Assembly (NCBI GenBank): GCA_017355425.1
Contig: CP070233.1
Location: 3,637,501-3,701,500, forward strand
From: Dolichospermum sp. DET69
GTDB taxonomy: Bacteria; Cyanobacteriota; Cyanobacteriia; Cyanobacteriales; Nostocaceae
Length of the DNA stretch: 64,000 nucleotides
Direction of reading: 5' to 3'
The position numbers and the translations under genes are program-made. The stretch's first letter is position 1. The number at the start of each line of letters is the position of its first letter. This document shows, piece after piece, positions 57,128 through 64,000 of the stretch. The notes under the pieces are model-generated. The model was not told where the DNA came from, searched no databases, and saw only the letters and a list, made by a program, of their open reading frames with translations.

Positions 57128-57406
57128 ATGCTTGATGCACGGGAAATTTACCCCCTTTCAGACTTTCAGCGCAATGCTAGACAGTTCATTGAACAAATAC
57201 AGTCAAGTCACAAACCAATTATTCTCACCGTTAATGGTAAAGCATCCGTGATCATGCAGGATGCAACATCTTATCAAGAATTACTCGATGAGTTAGAATT
57301 AGCAAGGTCAGCCGCAAAAATTCGCCAAGGCATAGCTGAATCTGCTGCTGGAAAGACAAAAGATGCGGTAGAAGCATTAGAAGAATTACGGTTAAAGCGT
57401 CAATAA
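57128..57406 (+). CDS. Orphan Phd/YefM-type antitoxin
   Basis: A 92-residue antitoxin: YPLSDFQRNARQFIEQIQ, PIILTVNGKASVIMQDATSY, with a helical tail ending EALEELRLKRQ. The usual partner toxin would begin at or before its stop, but instead the stop TAA is followed at once by the 5' hairpin of the IsrB element. So the partner was probably lost or displaced. It may still act as a repressor. Confidence 0.85.
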   Translation: MLDAREIYPLSDFQRNARQFIEQIQSSHKPIILTVNGKASVIMQDATSYQELLDELELARSAAKIRQGIAESAAGKTKDAVEALEELRLKRQ

Positions 57407-57603
57407 CTCAGGGCTAAAGCCACTGAGCTTGTAAAGAACAAACTTTACGTGTTTGACTAGCCCATCTGAGACTAATCCTGATACGCACTTCCGAATACTT
57501 CCCCAGTTCGGATTATCTGCAAGACTGTTTGTTCAGTCGTTGTTTCAGACAAGACATTTTGGATTAGTTGGGCGAGGGGACTTAAACTTTACTCCAAGGA
57601 TTA
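57407..57603 (+). ncRNA. Candidate omega RNA (HEARO-type) of the IsrB element
   Basis: Starts right after the antitoxin stop. Stems visible by eye: CTCAG..CTGAG (57407-57427) with GGCT..AGCC inside; long-range GGGCTA (57411) with TAGCCC (57458); GTAAAG..CTTTAC; CCGAA..TTCGG. This is where IscB/IsrB elements encode the guide-RNA scaffold, 5' of the protein. The group II intron follows directly, so the 3' end may be lost. The guide would come from the 3' end of the antitoxin gene. Confidence 0.5.
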
Positions 57604-59815
57604 GTGCGATTCGTTGTTAGCTGAATCACGGTATCCAGCCCGTACATAAGCTAACCAACCCAATCTAGAAATAGAGAAAGGTTGAACTCTCGGTCTGATA
57701 TGGGTGCAAGTCCCATCTGCCAGACTCAGGTATGACTCCCTATCTGCCTACGATGACCCGACTCGGCTTCGGGAGGTCGAAGCTAGGAACAGGACGCAAT
57801 CAGACATCCGTTGTGGGGTGACACTGGCGTTAATGGGGAGTTCCCACGGTGAAACAGAGCCTGGAAAAGCAACTTATCGAGAGGCGGGACACAATACAAA
57901 AAACCCGACCTCATTGGAGTTAATTCCCGCCGCATCTTAGTCCCATAGCGGTACGAGTCCAGGGATTCCAGTGGTTGAAATGGCTACACCTAACGGAACT
58001 AATAATCAACCGAGGGAACGAATAAAAACGGATTGAGGGTCTAAGGGCGGTCGAACCCTACAAGTAGGCTGGACGAGCAGCGGAATTCCCTCAATTCGGG
58101 TAGGACAGACCGTAATTGGTCTGAGGTGTTCAGAATACACAAACTGGAGCAGAGCATGATTGGACACAGAGACAACTCTAGTGAATCTTGGAAGACCTTA
58201 CCCTGGAAGAAATTCCGCCGTAACTTATTCCGCCTACAAAAACGAGTGTACAAAGCGGTTCAAGTTGGAGACAAGCGCAAAGCTAAGTCCCTACAAAAGC
58301 TGATTCTGAAATCAACCGCAGCGAGATTAATGGCTATCCGTCAAGTAACACAGCTAAACGCTGGTAAAAAGACCGCAGGAATTGATGGCAAAAAGTCCCT
58401 TACCTTTAAGGAACGCTTTGAGCTTAATGAACTGCTAAAAGCATCCGTTAGCAACTGGAAACACCAGGAACTAAGAGAAATACCCATCCCCAAAAAGGAC
58501 GGTACGATGAGGATGCTGAAAATCCCTACTATTGCAGACAGAGCTTACCAATGCCTTGTCAAATACGCATTAGAACCAGCACACGAGGCAACCTTCCACG
58601 CTAGGAGCTACGGGTTTAGGACGGGACGTTCAGCGCATGACGCACAAAGACAACTGTTCAACAACTTAAACTCCAAAGCCAACGGAACAGATAAAAGAGT
58701 TATAGAACTCGATATCGAAAAATGCTTTGACAGGATAAACCACACCGCCATCATGGATGAACTCATCGCTCCTCATAGCATAAGACAAGGTATTTTCCGA
58801 TGTCTCAAAGCCGGAGTTAATCCAGAATTTCCCGAACAAGGAACACCTCAAGGTGGTGTGGTAAGCCCACTTTTAGCTAACATCGCCCTAAACGGGATTG
58901 AAAGTATTCATAGATATCACGAGAAATCTAATCGCAGAATCACAGACAGAACCCCAAAGGAAAGTATTGTTGAACCAACAATCCGTTACGCGGATGACAT
59001 GGTAATAATACTTCGACCCCAAGACGATGCGACTGAAATACTTGACAAAATCAGTCAGTTTCTAGCAGAGCGGGGAATGAAAGTCAGTGAGAAAAAGACA
59101 AAGCTAACCGCCGCGACAAATGGGTTTGATTTCCTCGGCTGGCACTTCAAAGTCCAGAAAAACGGGAAGTTTAGATGCGTTCCATCAGTGGACAACTTTA
59201 AAGCTTTTCGCAAGAAAGTAAAGCACATCGTCAACAACTCGAATTATGGTGCTACCACAAAGGCTGAGAAATTAGCCCCTGTAGTTAGAGGTTGGAGGAA
59301 TTACCACCGCTTCTGCAAGATGGACGGGTCAAGAAACTCGTTATTCCACATCGAAACAAGAGCTTTCAGGGTATTCAATAAGGAAACTAAGCAAAACCGC
59401 TACACTAGCAAGAAATTACTAGACAAGGCGTTCCCCTCAGTTCCCTGCTCCGAAAACAAACACATCAATGTCAAAGGTGAGAAATCACCTTATGACGGAG
59501 ATTTAAGTTATTGGAGCGAGCGTAACAGCAAGCTCTATAACAACGACACCTCTAAAGCCCTCAAACGGCAAAACCATAAATGTGGTCATTGTGGTCTAAA
59601 AATGCTCAGTGATGAGAAGGTGCATTTACATCATATAGATGGAAACCACCAAAACTGGAAACCAAAAAACCTTCTAGCAATTCATGAAAGCTGCCACGAT
59701 TATATTCACATGAGCAAAAGCGTAAGCTAAGAACGTCGGAAGCTGGGTGCGGTGAAAGTCGCACGCCCAGATTTAACAGAGAGGAGCGCGGGATAATACC
59801 CGCCTTCGACTCTAC
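57604..59815 (+). mobile_element. Group II intron with LtrA-type ORF
   Basis: 5' end GTGCGAT at 57604, 3' end ...GACTCTAC at 59815; 2.2 kb. Domain V: AGCTGGGTGCG, GTGA loop, AAGTCGCACGCCCAG (59741-59771) with the AGC triad; domain VI follows (GCGGGATAATACCCGCC) with candidate branch A. Domain I contains ATGGGTGCAAGTCCCAT. The ORF lies in domain IV. Boundary at 5' by motif, at 3' by codon frame of the downstream exon. Intact, so possibly active. Confidence 0.85.
58156..59730 (+). CDS. Group II intron reverse transcriptase/maturase with HNH endonuclease
   Basis: A 524-residue protein from ATG 58156 (MIGHRDNSSESWK). RT fingers-palm with AGKKTAGIDGK, ELDIEKCFDRINH, GTPQGGVVSPLLANIAL and the catalytic IRYADDMVII; domain X around VRGWRNYHRFCKMDG; C-terminal HNH with CGHCG, VHLHHIDGNHQN and ESCHDYIH. 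All active-site motifs are present. The protein promotes splicing and retrohoming of its intron. A GTG start 10 codons earlier is possible. Confidence 0.96.
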   Translation: MIGHRDNSSESWKTLPWKKFRRNLFRLQKRVYKAVQVGDKRKAKSLQKLILKSTAARLMAIRQVTQLNAGKKTAGIDGKKSLTFKERFELNELLKASVSNWKHQELREIPIPKKDGTMRMLKIPTIADRAYQCLVKYALEPAHEATFHARSYGFRTGRSAHDAQRQLFNNLNSKANGTDKRVIELDIEKCFDRINHTAIMDELIAPHSIRQGIFRCLKAGVNPEFPEQGTPQGGVVSPLLANIALNGIESIHRYHEKSNRRITDRTPKESIVEPTIRYADDMVIILRPQDDATEILDKISQFLAERGMKVSEKKTKLTAATNGFDFLGWHFKVQKNGKFRCVPSVDNFKAFRKKVKHIVNNSNYGATTKAEKLAPVVRGWRNYHRFCKMDGSRNSLFHIETRAFRVFNKETKQNRYTSKKLLDKAFPSVPCSENKHINVKGEKSPYDGDLSYWSERNSKLYNNDTSKALKRQNHKCGHCGLKMLSDEKVHLHHIDGNHQNWKPKNLLAIHESCHDYIHMSKSVS

Positions 59816-59839
59816 CAAGCAATTGGTAAATTCAATAAA

Positions 59840-60880
59840 TTGGGTATTTTTTATGTACAGCTACAAAAGTTGCCTAGTGATAATAAAACACAAGATTTAG
59901 TTATTGGTTTAGATCCAGGCAAAATGTTTTCTGGCATAGCTGTTCAATCTCAAAAATACACACTACAAATGTTGCATCTAGTTTTACCATTCAAAACAGT
60001 TAAAGACAGAATGGAAAACCGATCTATGATACGACGTTGTAGACGTGGAAGACGAATTAACCGAAAAATATCTTTCAATAAACGTAGTCATCGTCAAGCA
60101 AGATTTGATAATCGTCGGCATTCAAAATTACCGCCAAGTATTCGAGCAAACAAAGACTTGGAGTACCGGATAATTACTTTGTTGCGTGAAATCTACCCGA
60201 TTAAAACTATTGTAATTGAGGAAGTAGAAGCACGAGGAAGTAAAAGTTTCAGCCCTGTGATGGTTGGTCAAAGATACCAAATTAACCGATTGTCAGGACT
60301 AGCAGACATCGTTTTAAAGAAAGGTTGGGAAACATCAAATCTTCGTCAGCATCTAGGATTGCATAAAGAAAAATCTGACAAGTCTTTGCAAATACCAGAA
60401 ACGCACGCAGTTGACGCAGTGACATTAGCTTGCTCTGAATTTATTAAATATCAAATATGGGAAGGAGTTAAAAATCATGGTGCATCCTGGATAGGCGCAG
60501 TTGATGTTACAGAGTCTCGATTCACCATTGTGCGTCGTCCTCCCATTAGTCGCAGGCAATTACATTTGATGACTTTTAGCAAAGGTGGTAATCGTCGGAA
60601 ATATGGTGGATCTACAACCCGTCATGGATTTAGAAAAGGTGACTTTGTGGAAGCCACTCAAGGAAGTAAAACATTCTTTGGTTGGGTTAGCGGAGACACT
60701 GAAAAACAAGTTTCAGTTAGTGATGCTAATTGGAAAAGGCTTGGACAATGTTCCATTAAAAAAGTTAAGTTGATACGACGCTCAACAGGATTAATTGCCA
60801 CTGCGGTTAAAACCGCTCGCGTCGCTTCCCTCTCAGCACGCTTTTTGACTGAGTTTCCCACTTACCGTGAGGTCTTATGA
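59840..60880 (+). CDS. isrB: IsrB-like nickase (HNH-less IscB relative), N-terminal domain missing
   Basis: A 346-residue protein. RuvC-I VIGLDPGKMFSGIAVQSQ; arginine-rich bridge helix RRCRRGRRINRKISFNKRSH; RuvC-II IVIEEVEARGS; no HNH insertion; RuvC-III ETHAVDAVTLA; then the wedge/PAM-side domain RRPPISRRQLHLMTFS and KYGGSTTRHGFRKGDF. Reading upstream stays open as QAIGKFNK to the intron end at 59816; relatives have the RRXRR/PLMP domain before this point, and it was not found 5' of the intron. Start TTG 59840 is a guess. The IsrB family gives RNA-guided nicking. The stop TGA is inside ATGA shared with the aroF start. Confidence 0.8.
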   Translation: MGIFYVQLQKLPSDNKTQDLVIGLDPGKMFSGIAVQSQKYTLQMLHLVLPFKTVKDRMENRSMIRRCRRGRRINRKISFNKRSHRQARFDNRRHSKLPPSIRANKDLEYRIITLLREIYPIKTIVIEEVEARGSKSFSPVMVGQRYQINRLSGLADIVLKKGWETSNLRQHLGLHKEKSDKSLQIPETHAVDAVTLACSEFIKYQIWEGVKNHGASWIGAVDVTESRFTIVRRPPISRRQLHLMTFSKGGNRRKYGGSTTRHGFRKGDFVEATQGSKTFFGWVSGDTEKQVSVSDANWKRLGQCSIKKVKLIRRSTGLIATAVKTARVASLSARFLTEFPTYREVL

Positions 60881-61917
60881 TTATTGTCATGAAAGTTGGT
60901 TCCCCACAGGAAGAAATAACTCGCATTACAACAGAACTATCTAGCTGGGGATTAACACCAGAAAAAATCATTGGAGAACATAAAGTAGTAATTGGTTTAG
61001 TTGGTGAAACTGCGGCGTTAGACTTACCCCGCATTCAAGAATTGAGTTCATGGATTGAGCAAGTATTACGAGTAGAAGTACCCTACAAACGAGCTAGTCG
61101 CCAGTTTCGTCATGGTGAAGCTTCTGAAGTGGTGGTGAATACTCCTCAAGGAGAGGTGGTGTTTAGTGAACATCATCCTTTGGTAGTTGTGGCTGGACCC
61201 TGTTCGGTGGAAAATGAAGAAATGATTGTAGAAACTGCACTGCGGGTAAAGGCGGCTGGAGCTAAGTTTTTACGAGGTGGGGCGTATAAACCCCGAACTT
61301 CACCTTATGCTTTTCAAGGTCATGGTGAAAGTGCTTTAGGATTGTTGGCTAAAGCGCGGGCAGTGAGTGGACTTGGTATTATTACAGAAGTAATGGATAC
61401 TGAAGACTTGGAGAAAATTGGCGAAGTTGCCGATGTGATTCAGGTAGGGGCGAGAAATATGCAGAATTTCTCCATGCTGAAAAAAGTGGGAGCGCAACCG
61501 AAACCAGTGCTGTTAAAACGCGGTATGGCGGCGACTATTGAAGATTGGTTAATGGCGGCGGAGTATATTTTAGCTGCGGGTAATCCTAATGTGATTTTAT
61601 GTGAACGGGGAATTAGAACTTTTGACCGTCAATATACCCGGAATACTCTAGATTTATCGGTTGTGCCAGTGTTGCGGAAACTGACCCATTTACCAATCAT
61701 GATTGATCCTAGTCATGGGCTAGGTTGGTCTGAGTTTGTCCCTTCTATGGCTATGGCGGCGATCGCTGCGGGTACAGATTCGCTGATGATTGAAGTCCAT
61801 CCTTACCCTGCGAAAGCCTTATCTGATGGGACCCAATCCTTAACCCCAGACCGTTTTGATAAATTAATGTCAGAATTAACCGTGATTGGTAAAGCCGTTG
61901 GCCGCTGGCCACAATAG
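60877..61917 (+). CDS. aroF: 3-deoxy-7-phosphoheptulonate (DAHP) synthase, AroF/type I-beta
   Basis: First step of the shikimate pathway: phosphoenolpyruvate + erythrose 4-phosphate to DAHP. A 346-residue protein with an N-terminal regulatory ferredoxin-like domain (about 1-75) and a TIM-barrel: VAGPCSVENEEM, LRGGAYKPRTSPY, QVGARNMQNF, IMIDPSHGLG. The start ATG at 60877 overlaps the isrB stop (ATGA), because the mobile element ends exactly at this codon. Complete. Native upstream sequence has been displaced. Confidence 0.97.
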   Translation: MIIVMKVGSPQEEITRITTELSSWGLTPEKIIGEHKVVIGLVGETAALDLPRIQELSSWIEQVLRVEVPYKRASRQFRHGEASEVVVNTPQGEVVFSEHHPLVVVAGPCSVENEEMIVETALRVKAAGAKFLRGGAYKPRTSPYAFQGHGESALGLLAKARAVSGLGIITEVMDTEDLEKIGEVADVIQVGARNMQNFSMLKKVGAQPKPVLLKRGMAATIEDWLMAAEYILAAGNPNVILCERGIRTFDRQYTRNTLDLSVVPVLRKLTHLPIMIDPSHGLGWSEFVPSMAMAAIAAGTDSLMIEVHPYPAKALSDGTQSLTPDRFDKLMSELTVIGKAVGRWPQ

Positions 61918-61920
61918 ACT

Positions 61921-62208
61921 CAAAATTGTCTTGAGGACAAGACTTGGGAAGGCAGACAAGGTGACAAGGGAGGAAAACCGGACACAGGAATATATGATTG
62001 GTAATAAAACGTAGTTATTCACTCCCCCCCCTCTAAAATTATCGAAACCCTTGATCTCTCGTTAAAGATAAGGGGGGGTGTGAACAGTTACAATAAAACA
62101 ACCCATAGACCGAGTATTTTGTGGATAAAATCCTCCTTGTCTACTATCCTTCCTTGTCATCAGTTGGTCTTGCCTTTACAGAAAATATTAAAAACCTACA
62201 CCTGTCAG
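61921..62208 (+). mobile_element. MITE copy C, left end truncated, carrying a nested insertion
   Basis: Same family as 31500-31717 and 37962-38180 (GACAAGACTTGG, GACAAGGTGACAAGGGAGG, right end AAAAACCTACACCTGTCAG at 62190-62208). The left terminal repeat next to the aroF stop is missing. Carries the 81-bp insertion at 62011-62091. Confidence 0.85.
62011..62091. mobile_element. 81-bp nested MITE with 8-bp target duplication
   Basis: Flanked by AATAAAAC on both sides (62003-62010, 62092-62099). Ends GTAGTTATTCACTCCCCCC and the complement of GTAACTGTTCACACCCCCC match at 16 of 20 positions. Copies A and B lack this insertion, so the boundaries are certain. Confidence 0.88.
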
Positions 62209-62321
62209 GGCATCCTGCCTGCCCATATTATATTTAATTGTCCCTATCTACTATGGTCAAATCACAAACCAAAAATTGTGAATTAAATTAAAATACAACC
62301 CAAGTCCCAGACCCTGGGACA

Positions 62322-62627
62322 TTACAGTAAAATATCACTGTTTTCTAATACTGTTTCATCTAAGCTTTCCTTGACCCTACGGATTGGTAAATTAGCTATT
62401 AAAGCCGTTGTCCGTTGGCTGCTTTCTAGGGAAAACTCCAAACCATCTGTTTCTATTTCGACATAGCGACAAACGATTTCCAGGATTTCCTGACGCATTT
62501 TTTCTAAGGTTTGGGGGTCTAAGTCTGTACGGTCATGGGAGATTACCACTTGCAGACGACGTTTAACATCATCGCGGCTGTTATCGGGACTACGAGCAAA
62601 AAATTTTTCTAAAATTTCAAGAATCAT
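62322..62627 (-). CDS. minE: Cell division topological specificity factor MinE
   Basis: A 101-residue MinE that binds MinD and drives its release from the membrane. [17 protein letters not shown] and [19 protein letters not shown] are diagnostic. Start chosen at ATG 62627 ([10 protein letters not shown], the membrane-targeting sequence); an ATG at 62672 would overlap minD. Last gene of a minC-minD-minE operon. Confidence 0.95.
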   Translation of the reverse strand: MILEILEKFFARSPDNSRDDVKRRLQVVISHDRTDLDPQTLEKMRQEILEIVCRYVEIETDGLEFSLESSQRTTALIANLPIRRVKESLDETVLENSDILL

Positions 62628-62664
62628 TGCGGGTATGTGTAAGGCAGAAACACTGGTAAGTAAA

Positions 62665-63471
62665 TTAAACAATCTTTGACCACAACATCTTTCTCAAGCG
62701 GGAGAAGATATTTTTATTAGATGAGTCAAGCTCAAGAAATTCTACAGTTTCCCCTTCCAATCTCCGAGCAATATTCTCAAAAGCTGTGGCAGCTAAAGAG
62801 GGAGTGTCTGATAATACTAAAGGTTCGCCACGGTTGGTAGAGACAATCACCCGCTCATCGTCGGGGATCACTCCAATTATGGGGATAGCGAGAAGTTCCT
62901 GAACGTCCTGTACAGACATCATATCATTTGCCTGTACCATTGCTGGTCTAATCCTGTTAACTATTAAGTTAATCTTTTTTACACCTTGGGCTTCAAGTAA
63001 TCCCACTACTCGGTCGGCATCACGGACTGCGGAAATTTCGGGAGTGGTGACAATCAAGGCTTCTTTTGCTGGTGCAGTCGCATTTTTAAACCCCATTTCA
63101 ATCCCTGCCGGGCAGTCAATCATCACATACTCATACTTTTGTGCCAGTGCATTTACTAGTAACTTCATTTGGTCAGGTGTAACTGATTCTTTGTTACGGT
63201 GTTGGGTAGCTGGGAGCAGTACCAAATTCGGTTGCCGCTTATCTCTAACTAAAGCTTGTTCTAAACGACACTCTCTAGCCAAGACTTCCACCGCTGTATA
63301 AACAATGCGATTTTCTAGTCCCAGGAGTAAATCTAAATTTCGCAGCCCAAAATCTGCGTCAATTAAGGCCACTTGCTTGCCTATTTTGGCTAAAGCCATC
63401 CCTAAATTAGCTGAAACTGTGGTTTTACCCACTCCCCCTTTACCGGAGGTAATGACAATAATGCGAGTCAT
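62665..63471 (-). CDS. minD: Septum site-determining ATPase MinD
   Basis: A 268-residue MinD. Deviant Walker [38 protein letters not shown], and an amphipathic C-terminus ([12 protein letters not shown]) for membrane binding. With MinC blocks Z-ring formation away from midcell. Start at ATG 63471 ([10 protein letters not shown]); the upstream in-frame ATG at 63501 adds ten unlikely residues. Confidence 0.97.
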   Translation of the reverse strand: MTRIIVITSGKGGVGKTTVSANLGMALAKIGKQVALIDADFGLRNLDLLLGLENRIVYTAVEVLARECRLEQALVRDKRQPNLVLLPATQHRNKESVTPDQMKLLVNALAQKYEYVMIDCPAGIEMGFKNATAPAKEALIVTTPEISAVRDADRVVGLLEAQGVKKINLIVNRIRPAMVQANDMMSVQDVQELLAIPIIGVIPDDERVIVSTNRGEPLVLSDTPSLAATAFENIARRLEGETVEFLELDSSNKNIFSRLRKMLWSKIV

Positions 63472-63599
63472 GATAATGCTGTATGAAAGTTCAGGGAACA
63501 ACTATAAAATATTTAAAGCTATTGATTAATTCTAATTACCTTTTGTCAGTTGTCATTAGTTATTAGTCATTAGTTATTGGTAAAACTATTGCCTATTAC

Positions 63600-64000
<401 letters not shown>

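Noticed and set aside
57704-57940. 78-codon ORF
   Set aside because: Lies in the structured RNA domains of the group II intron.

Overview
The window reads as chromosomal DNA of a filamentous, Nostocales-type cyanobacterium (Anabaena/Dolichospermum/Nostoc relatives). The basis is: frequent HIP1 octamers (GCGATCGC); cyanobacterial lipid and pigment genes (sqdB, sqdX, a beta-monoglucosyldiacylglycerol synthase, chlM); plastid-type genes (ycf35, ycf46, PAM68); minCDE; heptamer short tandem repeats; AT-rich intergenic DNA; and a heavy load of small mobile elements and toxin-antitoxin pairs. Assignment to a genus is not possible from the sequence alone.

Layout. 0-9 kb: the 3' end of a large RTX calcium-binding secreted protein, pyrD, a membrane protein with a possible DNA-binding tail, and a mreD-ribD pair. 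9-20 kb (accessory): an orphan phosphorothioation-linked methyltransferase with a duplicated flanking domain, a PIN toxin pair, the ycf35/ycf46/RHH group, a broken dynamin-like GTPase, two repeat-flanked cassettes (DUF29; an endonuclease), higBA, and mntA with a frameshifted hepT. 20-31 kb: patatin lipase, small (lipo)proteins, sqdB-sqdX (sulfolipid), chlM with an intact IS200/IS605 element (TnpA + TnpB) inserted just 5' of it, a TnpB fossil, DUF937 and DUF29 genes, and the glucolipid synthase. 31-42 kb: an ADP-forming acyl-CoA synthetase/GNAT fusion, hydrogenase maturation protease, alcohol dehydrogenase and an AdhE stub (a fermentation-flavoured group), a J-domain protein, then hpnK, hpnJ and a squalene synthase-like gene (hopanoid/triterpene). 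42-51.5 kb: thrC with a MoaD/ThiS-like gene, conserved cyanobacterial proteins, SpoIID-like protein, polysaccharide copolymerase/BY-kinase, endonuclease V, tRNA-Gln. 51.7-52.5 kb: layered mobile-element debris. 52.5-64 kb: rpsO, PAM68, a ROCO GTPase, toxin-antitoxin genes, a composite element (candidate omega RNA + group II intron + HNH-less IscB relative, IsrB) ending on the start codon of aroF, then minE, minD and part of minC.

Most interesting: the 57.4-60.9 kb composite, in which a complete 2.2-kb group II intron separates a structured candidate omega RNA from an IsrB-like gene whose N-terminal domain is missing, and whose stop codon shares ATGA with the aroF start. A second RNA-guided nuclease family (TnpB) sits upstream of chlM, and fossil ends of both families lie elsewhere in the window. 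Two MITE copies with perfect or near-perfect 11-bp target duplications, and an 81-bp element nested in a third copy with an 8-bp duplication, are directly visible. All functional statements rest on motif recognition by eye; no alignment or database search was run.
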